Positions 1-6,267 of a stretch of 32,466 bases of DNA are shown in pieces. This DNA comes from a virus: positions 1 through 32,466 of IMG/VR virus record IMGVR_UViG_3300044800_000301; one strand, written 5' to 3'. Numbering within the stretch: the stretch's first letter is position 1; each line of letters opens with the position of its first letter. Position numbers and translations under genes: made by a program. The notes under the pieces were generated by a model that saw only the letters and a list, made by a program, of their open reading frames with translations, did no database searches and was not told the DNA's origin.

Positions 1-98
1 GTGCTTGGGTTTGACATGAGACGCTACGCTTACATTGTGGCATAATCCCGACTTTCCACACATACAGGATTGCCGGAGAACTGCCGATTCTCGGGGTA

Positions 99-1064
99 GT
101 GCCCTCGCCCCGACATGCTCACGCCCGCTTCGAAGCCCCTGCCCTCGACCTGGTGGAAGCCCAACGCCGGCGGTTTCAGCACGCCGAGCTGGCGCCGCGA
201 ACTGTGCTTTCCTACGAGGCGGACTGGCGCGTGTTCGCGGCGTGGTGCCAGGCGGCCGGCCGGCAGTCGCTGCCAGCTTCCAGCGATACGGTCGAGATCT
301 ACGTCACTGACCTGATAGGGCTGGGGCGGCGTGTAACGACCGTGGAGCGGCACGCCATCGCCATCCAGCATCACCACCGGGCCGCCGGCTATGAAAGCCC
401 CTGCGGAGCGGGACTGCGGTTGCTGCTGGCAGGCGCTCGGCGAACGCTCTGCCAGGTCCCGCTCCGCAAGCAACCCATCGGATCGGCCGAGATTCGCCGC
501 ATGGTGAAGAAGATCGGGTGCGATGGTCCCATCCAGGCGCGCAATGCGGCGCTGCTGGTCTTTGGCTTCGCGACCGCGCTCCGACGCTCGAACCTGGCGG
601 GCATGCGGCGCGAGGACCTCACTATCGGGAGCGGGGGGATCATCGTGCGGGTGCGCAACGAGAAACAGGATCGGAAGGGGAAAGGCAGAGTCATCGCCGT
701 CGCCGCGGGGAAGAACCGGTTCACCGATCCGGTGCGCGCCATGCGGCGCTGGCTGAAGTGGAGGGGCGACCAGGCCGGACCGCTGTTTTCGCGCGTACTG
801 AACGGGCGCGTCGATAACAAGGCGATCCTGCCCAACCGCATCGGGCAGATCGTGCAGGAATGCGTGGAGGCTATCGATCTCGACCGGCATCGGTATTCGG
901 CGCGCTCGCTGCGGGCTGGGTTCGTGACCGAGGCCCTGGAGCGGGGGGTGAACGAGATCGCCATCGCGCGGCAGACGGGGCACGCGTCGCTCGATACCTT
1001 GCGGATCTACGCGCGTTCCCGCGACCCGTTCCGGGCCAACGCCAGCGCGATGGTGGGGCTGTAG
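99..1064 (+). CDS. int: Tyrosine recombinase / phage integrase
   Basis: Site-specific recombinase of the phage integrase (tyrosine recombinase) family, 321 aa, expected to integrate and excise the element. An N-terminal SAM-like core-binding domain covers about residues 15-115. The catalytic domain follows: Arg162 in ALRRSNL, a beta-hairpin lysine near 189-195 (NEKQDRKGKG), box II RSLR at 269-272, the GH at 294-295 and the nucleophile Tyr304 in RIYAR. The usual HxxR box II histidine is replaced by Arg269, in a context (YSARSLRAGF) that otherwise matches relatives carrying SGHSLRAG. The GTG start at 99 gives a complete N domain. The frame is open further upstream, to 15, but I see no better start there. 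It lies at the window edge and is convergent with a small minus-strand ORF, as is common at a prophage end. Attachment sites could not be assigned. Confidence 0.93.
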   Translation: MPSPRHAHARFEAPALDLVEAQRRRFQHAELAPRTVLSYEADWRVFAAWCQAAGRQSLPASSDTVEIYVTDLIGLGRRVTTVERHAIAIQHHHRAAGYESPCGAGLRLLLAGARRTLCQVPLRKQPIGSAEIRRMVKKIGCDGPIQARNAALLVFGFATALRRSNLAGMRREDLTIGSGGIIVRVRNEKQDRKGKGRVIAVAAGKNRFTDPVRAMRRWLKWRGDQAGPLFSRVLNGRVDNKAILPNRIGQIVQECVEAIDLDRHRYSARSLRAGFVTEALERGVNEIAIARQTGHASLDTLRIYARSRDPFRANASAMVGL

Positions 1065-1066
1065 GG

Positions 1067-1231
1067 TCATGCGGCGGCGGTTGTTTTGGGGTGCCAGCGG
1101 GCGTTAGCGGCGCGGCGAGCGCGCTCGGACCGCTCCTCGAGAGTCATAGTCTCGCGGCGTTTCTTCAGTGCTGCCCTGCCGCCTTGAGAGGCCAGAATCT
1201 TGCGGGCTTGCTTCAGATCGGCTCGGGTCAT
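1067..1231 (-). CDS. Small basic hypothetical protein
   Basis: A 54-aa product if translation begins at the internal Met codon at 1231. The frame is open to 1303, but the extra 24 residues run into the repeat region next to it. The sequence is highly charged, with GGRAALKKRRETMTLEERSERARRA followed by NARW. Short proteins ending in an (R/K)KAAxARW-like segment are frequent in high-GC bacteria, and their function is not established. The gene is convergent with the integrase, whose stop is only 2 nt away. The upstream Shine-Dalgarno is weak (GGAATG touching the start). It could be a chromosomal remnant beside the integration site rather than a phage gene. Confidence 0.5.
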   Translation of the reverse strand: MTRADLKQARKILASQGGRAALKKRRETMTLEERSERARRAANARWHPKTTAAA

Positions 1232-1284
1232 TCCACTTTGGAGAGTACGCCGGATGCGGGCTGGAATGCAAGCTTTATTTTGAT

Positions 1285-1344
1285 GTAGTGACCCGGATAC
1301 CACAGGGGTAGTGATCCCGAGACCGCCTGAAGTAGTGATCGGGA
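1285..1344. repeat. Three direct repeats GTAGTGAYC, about 23 nt apart
   Basis: Three copies of a 13-nt unit start at 1285 (GTAGTGACCCGGA), 1308 (GTAGTGATCCCGA) and 1332 (GTAGTGATCGGGA). They share GTAGTGAYC and are spaced 23 and 24 nt, about two helical turns. Such regularly phased units are typical of multiple binding sites for a recombinase or transposase. They could be integrase arm-type sites, as they lie 220 nt after int, or the terminus of an IS21- or IS481-like element whose body is missing. No second end was found in this window. Confidence 0.6.
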
Positions 1345-1428
1345 CTTAGCGTATTGAAAGTCTTAAACCTTTGAAAGGGGGCAAGGCGGAAAGGGCGGGG
1401 GTTCGGTGGATGAATTGATGCAATCCGT

Positions 1429-1460
1429 CGTCGTCGTCGGAAAGATCCGCGACGACGACG
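1429..1460 (-). terminator. Strong hairpin directly after the LuxR-type gene
   Basis: A perfect 11-bp inverted repeat has its left arm at 1429-1439 (CGTCGTCGTCG), a 10-nt loop, and its right arm at 1450-1460 (CGACGACGACG). The right arm ends exactly at the stop codon of the minus-strand regulator gene (1461-1463). It is well placed to end that transcript or protect its 3' end. There is no run of U residues, so it is not a canonical intrinsic terminator. Confidence 0.5.
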
Positions 1461-1793
1461 TCAGCCTGTTCTCAGCCGCTCATTGATCCTGCCGAGACAG
1501 CCTGGCGCACCGCAGCCGCAACTCCCGGCGTGGAGTCCCGGTTCGTTGGCGGCGCCGGCGTCGAGGCACCCGGGATTCTGGTAGATGTAGAGCATAAGCT
1601 CGCCTCTGTCGGCGACTTTGGCCTTGAGGCACATCGCCTCGATGCGCTCGTGACAGGTGGACGGAGCGATCTCGAGGTGGTCGGCGATGAGCTTGGGCCG
1701 CATGGCTGCCGCGAGCAACTCACCGAGATCACGCTCGCGGCGGTTAAATCGCACCTTGCCGTTATGCGGGTAGTTCTGCTCCCGCGCATTCAT
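1461..1793 (-). CDS. Small LuxR-type HTH regulator
   Basis: A 110-aa protein consisting mainly of a LuxR/GerE-type DNA-binding domain. The pattern RRERDLGELLAAAM, then PKLIADHLEIAPSTCHERI, then a KAKVADRGEL segment (about residues 17-70) matches the four-helix LuxR C-terminal domain. No receiver or ligand-binding domain is present, so it is probably a stand-alone DNA-binding protein. The C-terminus holds a Cys cluster (SCGCGAPGC, 91-99) that might bind metal. The ATG at 1793 is preceded by GAAGG and begins the compact domain; the longer open frame to 1928 runs through the intergenic region and is rejected. The gene is divergent from the phage early genes, where a lysogeny or early-switch regulator would sit, but that role is inferred. 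Confidence 0.8.
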   Translation of the reverse strand: MNAREQNYPHNGKVRFNRRERDLGELLAAAMRPKLIADHLEIAPSTCHERIEAMCLKAKVADRGELMLYIYQNPGCLDAGAANEPGLHAGSCGCGAPGCLGRINERLRTG

Positions 1794-1929
1794 CTTGCCT
1801 TCAGTATAGCCCGACTGGGCGGGAATTTTTCCAGAAAACGATGGGTTTGTCCGAAAGCTGGACGCAGGTCCAGAAATCGGAATTATTACTATAGAAAGGC
1901 GCGCGGCGCTGGCCCATTCTCGTTTCAAG
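1794..1929. promoter_or_regulatory. Divergent intergenic control region
   Basis: 136 nt between the minus-strand regulator and the rightward phage operon, AT-richer than its surroundings. It contains a perfect dyad CTGGAC-gcag-GTCCAG at 1858-1873, a likely operator. An AT-rich segment with TACTAT at 1887-1892 could be a rightward -10 box. For the leftward gene, TATACT lies at 1808-1803, with a CCCG...CGGG dyad just upstream of it. No convincing -35 boxes were seen, so the exact promoters are uncertain. Confidence 0.45.
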
Positions 1930-2358
1930 GTGTCTGCACTCAGAGAGGTACCCGGACCTCTGTCCGTCCCGGAGATGGCCGACGAGTACGGCGACCTGGA
2001 CCGGCAGATTCACGCGTTCGCCCCCAAGGCGGCGCGGCACAAAGCACTCAGGGCGAAAATCGAGGAGGCCGTGAAGGAGCATCCCGCCGACCTTCCGGCG
2101 CTGCTGCAAGGCAAGCTGTACCAGTTGCAGCTCAGCCCACGCAAGAACGAGCGCACGCTGACTGACAAGGCGAAGGCGTGGGCGCTGCTGCGGAAAGTGC
2201 TAGGAATTGAAGCGCTGATCGCCGCGGTGACCATTCCACTGACGCTGCTCGACAAGTGGGTGCCTAAGGACCGCCAGGCGGGATTCGTAAGCGAGGCGCG
2301 CACGGGCACGCGCATCATCACGGTCGTGGCACTGGCGCCGCCGGGAAAGGCGGCGTAG
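1930..2358 (+). CDS. Conserved phage-type hypothetical protein, early gene
   Basis: A 142-aa protein with no assigned function. It starts at GTG 1930; ATG 1975 (MADEYGDLDRQ) is an alternative that would remove 15 residues. The N-terminal half is charged and helical (YGDLDRQIHAFAPKAARHKALRAKIEEAV). The second half has a hydrophobic stretch, ALIAAVTIPLTLLDKWV, and ends in EARTGTRIITVVAL. I recall similar short proteins in proteobacterial phage early regions, where they are annotated as hypothetical. It is the first gene of the rightward operon and lies 2 nt before the next ORF. Confidence 0.65.
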   Translation: MSALREVPGPLSVPEMADEYGDLDRQIHAFAPKAARHKALRAKIEEAVKEHPADLPALLQGKLYQLQLSPRKNERTLTDKAKAWALLRKVLGIEALIAAVTIPLTLLDKWVPKDRQAGFVSEARTGTRIITVVALAPPGKAA

Positions 2359-2360
2359 CC

Positions 2361-2564
2361 GTGGCGGAGATCGCGTCGCGACCGTACCAGCCGAACCCCG
2401 AGTATTGCTGTGAGCGGTGCGTGTTCGGGCGCGGCGAGCACGCGCAATGGTGCCCGAAAGCGGCGGTTAAACCGCCCCGGCCGTGCCCCTGTGCCCTCTG
2501 CCGAGGGGAGTTCGAATACCATGCCGAGCGGAACCAAAGCCGAGAAGGCCGCCAAGCGGCGTAA
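2361..2564 (+). CDS. Small Cys-rich, probably zinc-binding protein
   Basis: A 67-aa ORF starting with GTG 2 nt after the previous stop. It has a Cys cluster, CCERC at 16-20, then WCPK and PCPCALC, giving several CxxC-like pairs suited to bind zinc. Its last 44 nt overlap the small-terminase-like gene in another frame. No function is recognised. The tight spacing and Cys pattern support a real gene, but such a short GTG ORF in GC-rich DNA could be spurious. Confidence 0.5.
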   Translation: MAEIASRPYQPNPEYCCERCVFGRGEHAQWCPKAAVKPPRPCPCALCRGEFEYHAERNQSREGRQAA

Positions 2565-2961
2565 GGTCGCGGGCGCGCTGGTCGCGGGCAAGCCGCTGGG
2601 CGCGGCGGCCCAGGCCGCGGGGTGCTCGAAGCGCCACGTGCAGCGGCTGGAAGCCGAGCCGGAGACACAGTTCTTGATCGCCGAGGCGTTGCGGCCCCAC
2701 CAGAAGCTACTCACCAAGATGGCGGGCAAGGCAATCAAAGCCGTCGAGCGGGCGTTCACGGCGCGGAAGACGGATGGCGCCGATCGCGTGGTGCAGCTCC
2801 GCGCCGTCGAGCGCTACGGCGAGCTGATGTCGCTGGCGCAGGGCAAGGGGACGGCAGCAGCCGAGCGCGACGGGCTGGTGACGTGGGAAGAGTTTGTCGT
2901 CTTGTTCAGATCGCGAAAGGAGACGCATGGGCAGACAACTGGATCAGCCGAAGCCGATTGA
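2521..2961 (+). CDS. terS: HTH protein, candidate small terminase subunit
   Basis: A 146-aa protein. The chosen ATG at 2521 has GAGGGGAG upstream; the longer frame from 2410 is low-complexity and overlaps another ORF. A helix-turn-helix is visible at about residues 15-40 (GALVAGKPLGAAAQAAGCSK then RHVQRLEAEP). After it come long amphipathic helices that could form an oligomer. This is the layout of small terminase subunits, which recognise packaging DNA and control the large subunit. Its position upstream of the large terminase agrees, although two small genes and a sigma factor lie between them. Small terminases diverge strongly, so a different DNA-binding role remains possible. Confidence 0.65.
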   Translation: MPSGTKAEKAAKRRKVAGALVAGKPLGAAAQAAGCSKRHVQRLEAEPETQFLIAEALRPHQKLLTKMAGKAIKAVERAFTARKTDGADRVVQLRAVERYGELMSLAQGKGTAAAERDGLVTWEEFVVLFRSRKETHGQTTGSAEAD

Positions 2962-3142
2962 CCTGGATCGGCTCAAGAAAGATGCCGAGTGGGGCCGGGG
3001 CAAGAGTAAGTCGGCCGTGCGCCGACGTGCGGAGAGAGCGCGCGGCAAACTGCACACCGGAAGGCCGGGCGAGGTAATCACGATGAGCGGAGGCCGCGAA
3101 TACACGGTCGCGTTCGACGGCTCATTCCGCAGGCAGGCGTGA
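2927..3142 (+). CDS. Small basic hypothetical protein
   Basis: A 71-aa product. ATG 2927 is preceded by an excellent Shine-Dalgarno (AAAGGAG, 5-6 nt spacing) that lies inside the end of the upstream gene. It is rich in Arg/Lys (KSKSAVRRRAERARGK), so it may contact nucleic acid. The C-terminal half has a predicted beta-type segment, GEVITMSGGREYTVAFDGSF. Its stop overlaps the start of the sigma factor gene in a TGATG arrangement, so translation of the two is probably coupled. Confidence 0.7.
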   Translation: MGRQLDQPKPIDLDRLKKDAEWGRGKSKSAVRRRAERARGKLHTGRPGEVITMSGGREYTVAFDGSFRRQA

Positions 3143-3864
3143 TGTCGGTTATTCGTCTGACCGTCCGGCTGTGGGCCGAATACACGCGCCAGGTGCGCAG
3201 GGGCGGGCATCTACGGCCGCAGACGGAGGCGCGCTGGCAGGAGCGCGTCGACCAGCTCGTCACCGAGCACCTGCCACTGGCCGAGAAGATCGCGCGCCAG
3301 GTCTGGCGGACGTTCACGCGCGCGGGGCAGGGCGGGTATTCGTGCCGGATCGACGTGGAGGACATGATCTCCTGCGCGCACATCGGGCTGGTGGAAGCGG
3401 CGCGAAGGTACGATCCCTCGCACGGCGAGTTTCCGCGGTTCGCCTACTGGCGGGTGCGCGGGGCGATTCTGGAGCGCTACCGGCGCAACGCCTACCGCGA
3501 CATGCAGCACGAGTCCATCGACGGCGCGGAGAGCGAGGTGGCCGCAGACCGCGCGAACGGGAGCAAGCACGCGCCACGGTCCGGAGGCAGCCACGGCGCG
3601 GTTGCGGCGATCCTCAGCGCTCTGGTTGATCCCGGGCCGCTACCGGACGCGATCGCGGCGATGCGCGAGCGGCGGCGACTGGCGGCGCGCGCGATTCTGG
3701 GGCTGCCGGACGACGAGCGGGCGGTGATCGCCGAGGTGCTGAGCGGAGCGCGGCTAGAAGTCGCGGCGGCTGGGATGGGGCACAGCGCGGCGTGGGCCCG
3801 GGCCAAGCTCGCGGCCGGGCGCGAGAAGGTCGCGGCCATCGTGCAGGGGAGACGGGCGGCGTGA
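3142..3864 (+). CDS. Sigma-70 family RNA polymerase sigma factor
   Basis: A 240-aa protein (241 if the GTG at 3139 is used). Sigma region 2 is clear at about 30-125: HLPLAEKIARQVWR, then the region 2.1-2.2 signature VEDMISCAHIGLVEAARRYDP, then FPRFAYWRVRGAILERYRR, as in SigF/FliA-type factors. A region 4-like HTH follows near the C-terminus (LGLPDDERAVIAEVLSGARL...AAAGMGHSAAWARAKL). The Ala/Gly-rich linker at 130-170 replaces a full region 3. It should bind host core RNA polymerase and direct it to phage promoters, most likely late ones. It is joined to both neighbours by overlaps (TGATG upstream, GTGA downstream). A sigma gene inside the terminase segment is unusual. Confidence 0.85.
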   Translation: MSVIRLTVRLWAEYTRQVRRGGHLRPQTEARWQERVDQLVTEHLPLAEKIARQVWRTFTRAGQGGYSCRIDVEDMISCAHIGLVEAARRYDPSHGEFPRFAYWRVRGAILERYRRNAYRDMQHESIDGAESEVAADRANGSKHAPRSGGSHGAVAAILSALVDPGPLPDAIAAMRERRRLAARAILGLPDDERAVIAEVLSGARLEVAAAGMGHSAAWARAKLAAGREKVAAIVQGRRAA

Positions 3865-4016
3865 TTCACCAGTGGCGCGTGCGCGGGTGGATCGTCGAGG
3901 TGTGCCTGGTCAACGGGCTGCTGCTCGGGTTTAGCGTGCCGCTCCACGGGCAGAAAGAGAACCGCATCTGGGCGGTGAACGCGGGGCCGCTCGCTCTGCT
4001 GCTCTACCGTCCATGA
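3861..4016 (+). CDS. Tiny hypothetical protein coupled to terminase
   Basis: A 51-aa product starting at GTG 3861, which overlaps the sigma stop (GTGA), and ending in an ATGA overlap with the large terminase start. It begins MIHQWRVRGWIVEVC and continues LVNGLLLGFSVPL. The hydrophobic centre looks beta-rich rather than a clear membrane helix. No function is recognised. The perfect overlaps on both sides are the main support for translation. Confidence 0.6.
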   Translation: MIHQWRVRGWIVEVCLVNGLLLGFSVPLHGQKENRIWAVNAGPLALLLYRP

Positions 4017-5752
4017 GACCCGAAGAAATCTACTCGGGCTTCCAGGATCATGCGCGCTTCTGCCGCGAGTCGTTGATCGTCGAGACGGAGGGGCGGAAGC
4101 TCATCCCCATGGCGTTCGCGGAGCCGGACGACCAGGCCTACTCGCCGGGGCAGATTCGCTTGCACGAAGCGATCCGCAAGCAGCGGCTCGCCGGCCGGCC
4201 CGTCCGCATCATCTACTTGAAGAGCAGGCGCATCCGGGCCACCACTGGGACCGCCGCGCATTTCTTTCACGACACGGCATTTCAGGCGGGCGTGCACACC
4301 ATCGTGCTGGCCCACGAAGCGAAGTCGGCCGAGACGATCTTCTCGATCTACGAAAGGTTCTACAAGAAGTACAAGCCCTTCGGCGGCGCGATCAAACTGC
4401 CTCCGTCGCGGCCTCTCACCGACCGGATCTATTTCGAGTACTCGGGCGATCCCGAGAGCTCCTTTATTCAAGTCCACACCGCGGGGAACGTCGATTTCGG
4501 GCGTTCGTTTCGGATTACGAACGTCCACTTCTCGGAGTACCCGTACTACGCGGACTCGGCCGCCACGCGCGCGGCCATCATGTCGGCGGTGCCGAAGACG
4601 GCGGATACGTGCGCCATCATCGAGGGCACGGCGAAGGCCATCGGCGACGAGTTTCATAAGACGTGGCAGACGGCGATAGATTCAGCCGTCGAGTCCGAGT
4701 GGGAACCGATCTTCCTGGGGTGCTTCGAGCATCCAGGTAACCGCATGGCCCTGGTGATCCCCGCCGACCGGTTCCAGGCGTCGCTTACGCCCGAAGAGCG
4801 CGATTTGATGGGGCGCCATGGTCTCTTCCTGGAGCAACTTGCTTGGCGGCGTTGGACCATTCAGAACGATTTCAACGGCGACGTGCAGCGCTTTCGGCGG
4901 GAGCACCCGGCCACACCGGAGGAAGCGTTCACGGCCGGCAGCCGGAACCGCTTCAGTATCCCGCACATTCAGCGGATGCCGATTCAGCGGCAACCGATGG
5001 TGGGCGAGCTGAGCACCGAAGAGGTTGGCCCGGAAAAGCGTATCATCTTCCTCCCGGGGGAATACGGCGCGCTGCGCATCTACCGGCTGCCCGAGAAGGG
5101 GCGGTGTTACGCGGCGGGGGCAGACCCGTCCGGCGGGGCGGATGCGGCGGAGGGAGTGGGAGAGTCCGATCCGGACTGGGCGGTGTGTCACATCCTCGAC
5201 CGGGATAATAACGAGCAGTGCGCGGTGCTGCGCGCCAGGCTGATGCCGGGCGAGTTTGGACGTTACTGCAATGTGCTGCTGCGCTGGTACAACAATGCGC
5301 AGGTGTGCCTGGAGCGCACGGGCGCCGGCATCGGGTCGCTCGAAGCCCTGCTGAACGCGGGCTACCCGGCAAGCCTGATCTACCACCGGCCCATGACCCC
5401 GGACCAGGACCCGCAAGTGCGCTCCGACAAGATCGGCTGGGAGACGGGGGGGATCTCGCGCGAGCAATTGCTGAGCGCGCTGGACGAGGCGATCCGGCTG
5501 GGCGCTATCTTCGTTCACGATTCGACGACGCAACAAGAGCTGCTGAACTTCTGTATCAACGCGCGCGGCAAGGCCGAAGCGCAGAAAGGCTGCCATGACG
5601 ACACGGTAATGGCGCTGGCCATGGCGGTGATCGTGATTACGCGGATGCCGCGGCCGGCGCCGGCCATCGGGATGCAGGCGCGGCCCCAGGTGACGAAGTA
5701 CGGGCAGCCTGTCGAATCGAGTAGCAGAGGGCAGCGTGTTCGATTGCGATAG
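4013..5752 (+). CDS. terL: Terminase large subunit (ATPase-nuclease)
   Basis: A 579-aa packaging motor subunit: the N-terminal ATPase pumps DNA into the prohead and the C-terminal RNase H-like nuclease cuts it. The Walker A region lies at 69-78 (LKSRRIRATT) and is degenerate, lacking the usual Gly. The Walker B region is at 168-176, FSEY with Glu175 as likely catalytic base. A coupling motif IIEGTA follows at 202-207. In the nuclease half, Asp371 (AAGADPSGGADA), Glu434 (VCLERTGAG) and the HDD at 528-530 are in the expected order for metal-binding acids. The length is normal for this family. The ATG at 4013 overlaps the previous stop (ATGA). The 3' end overlaps the next small gene by 17 nt. 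Confidence 0.92.
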   Translation: MRPEEIYSGFQDHARFCRESLIVETEGRKLIPMAFAEPDDQAYSPGQIRLHEAIRKQRLAGRPVRIIYLKSRRIRATTGTAAHFFHDTAFQAGVHTIVLAHEAKSAETIFSIYERFYKKYKPFGGAIKLPPSRPLTDRIYFEYSGDPESSFIQVHTAGNVDFGRSFRITNVHFSEYPYYADSAATRAAIMSAVPKTADTCAIIEGTAKAIGDEFHKTWQTAIDSAVESEWEPIFLGCFEHPGNRMALVIPADRFQASLTPEERDLMGRHGLFLEQLAWRRWTIQNDFNGDVQRFRREHPATPEEAFTAGSRNRFSIPHIQRMPIQRQPMVGELSTEEVGPEKRIIFLPGEYGALRIYRLPEKGRCYAAGADPSGGADAAEGVGESDPDWAVCHILDRDNNEQCAVLRARLMPGEFGRYCNVLLRWYNNAQVCLERTGAGIGSLEALLNAGYPASLIYHRPMTPDQDPQVRSDKIGWETGGISREQLLSALDEAIRLGAIFVHDSTTQQELLNFCINARGKAEAQKGCHDDTVMALAMAVIVITRMPRPAPAIGMQARPQVTKYGQPVESSSRGQRVRLR

Positions 5753-5942
5753 CACCGCGACGGCGAGAGCGAAGCTGAGGCCCAGCCCGCGGTGGGACCG
5801 CGAGCGCGCCCTGGTGCACGACTTCAACAACGCGGTAGCCGAGTTCACTCTGGCCGTGCAACTCACGGACGCGCGGCTGGTGGCGTTCTGCGGGGCCGAG
5901 TTGACGCGGCTGTACTGTGCGGCGCTCAAAGGAGATCTCTGA
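5736..5942 (+). CDS. Small helical hypothetical protein
   Basis: A 68-aa product starting at GTG 5736, with AGAGG just upstream inside terL. The C-terminal part is a helical hydrophobic/charged segment (HDFNNAVAEFTLAVQLTDAR then LVAFCGAELTRLYCAAL). The stop overlaps the next start (TGATG). No function is recognised. It is the first of three tiny genes joined by overlaps between terminase and portal. Confidence 0.65.
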   Translation: MFDCDSTATARAKLRPSPRWDRERALVHDFNNAVAEFTLAVQLTDARLVAFCGAELTRLYCAALKGDL

Positions 5943-6112
5943 TGGCGATCCACATCAAAGCGAGTCATAAGGGGAAGCTGCACCGCGCGCTGGGCGTGGC
6001 GCAGGGCGAGAAGATCCCGGCGGGGAAGCTGGCGGCGGCGCTCCACAGCAAGTCTGAGGAGCTGCGCAGCGAGGCGCAGTTCGCGAAGAACGCGAAGGGA
6101 TGGAAGCACTGA
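5942..6112 (+). CDS. Conserved small phage protein (MAIHIKxSHKG family)
   Basis: A 56-aa protein starting MAIHIKASHKGKLHRALGV, followed by a GEKIPAGKLAAAL segment and ending in KNAKGWKH. I recognise this as a widespread short phage protein type found near terminase and portal genes in many tailed phages. The family is usually annotated as hypothetical, so no reaction or partner is claimed. The start overlaps the previous stop and its own stop overlaps the next start (TGATG on both sides). Its high Lys/His content would fit nucleic-acid or virion binding. Confidence 0.8.
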   Translation: MAIHIKASHKGKLHRALGVAQGEKIPAGKLAAALHSKSEELRSEAQFAKNAKGWKH

Positions 6113-6267
6113 TGGAGAGCTATTGCCCGGCGTTAGGCATCGACGGGGCACACCTCCGCGATCATGCCCGAGTGTGGCTGGCCGATTTCTACCGAGCGCT
6201 ACAGGACTGTGGCTGGGAGGACATCGACCGCATTGAAGTGGCACACATCCGAGTGGTGAGCAGATGA
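6112..6267 (+). CDS. Tiny hypothetical protein before portal
   Basis: A 51-aa ORF beginning MESYCPALGIDGAHLRDHAR and ending in the segment DIDRIEVAHIRVVSR. Its ATG overlaps the preceding stop (TGATG), and its stop overlaps the portal start (ATGA). The sequence looks like a compact helical protein with acidic and basic residues alternating. No family is recognised. The start/stop junctions on both sides make translation likely. Confidence 0.65.
   Translation: MESYCPALGIDGAHLRDHARVWLADFYRALQDCGWEDIDRIEVAHIRVVSR

Noticed and set aside
11-46. TTGACA at 11-16 and CATAAT at 41-46 as an int promoter
   Set aside because: The spacing of 24 nt is too long for a sigma-70 promoter, and no alternate -10 lies at the right distance.
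1461-1928. 155-aa form of the LuxR-type gene
   Set aside because: The added 45 residues run through the divergent control region; ATG 1793 with GAAGG fits better.
4682-6244. 520-aa minus-strand open frame
   Set aside because: Antisense to terminase and the small coupled genes, low-complexity, without a start signal.
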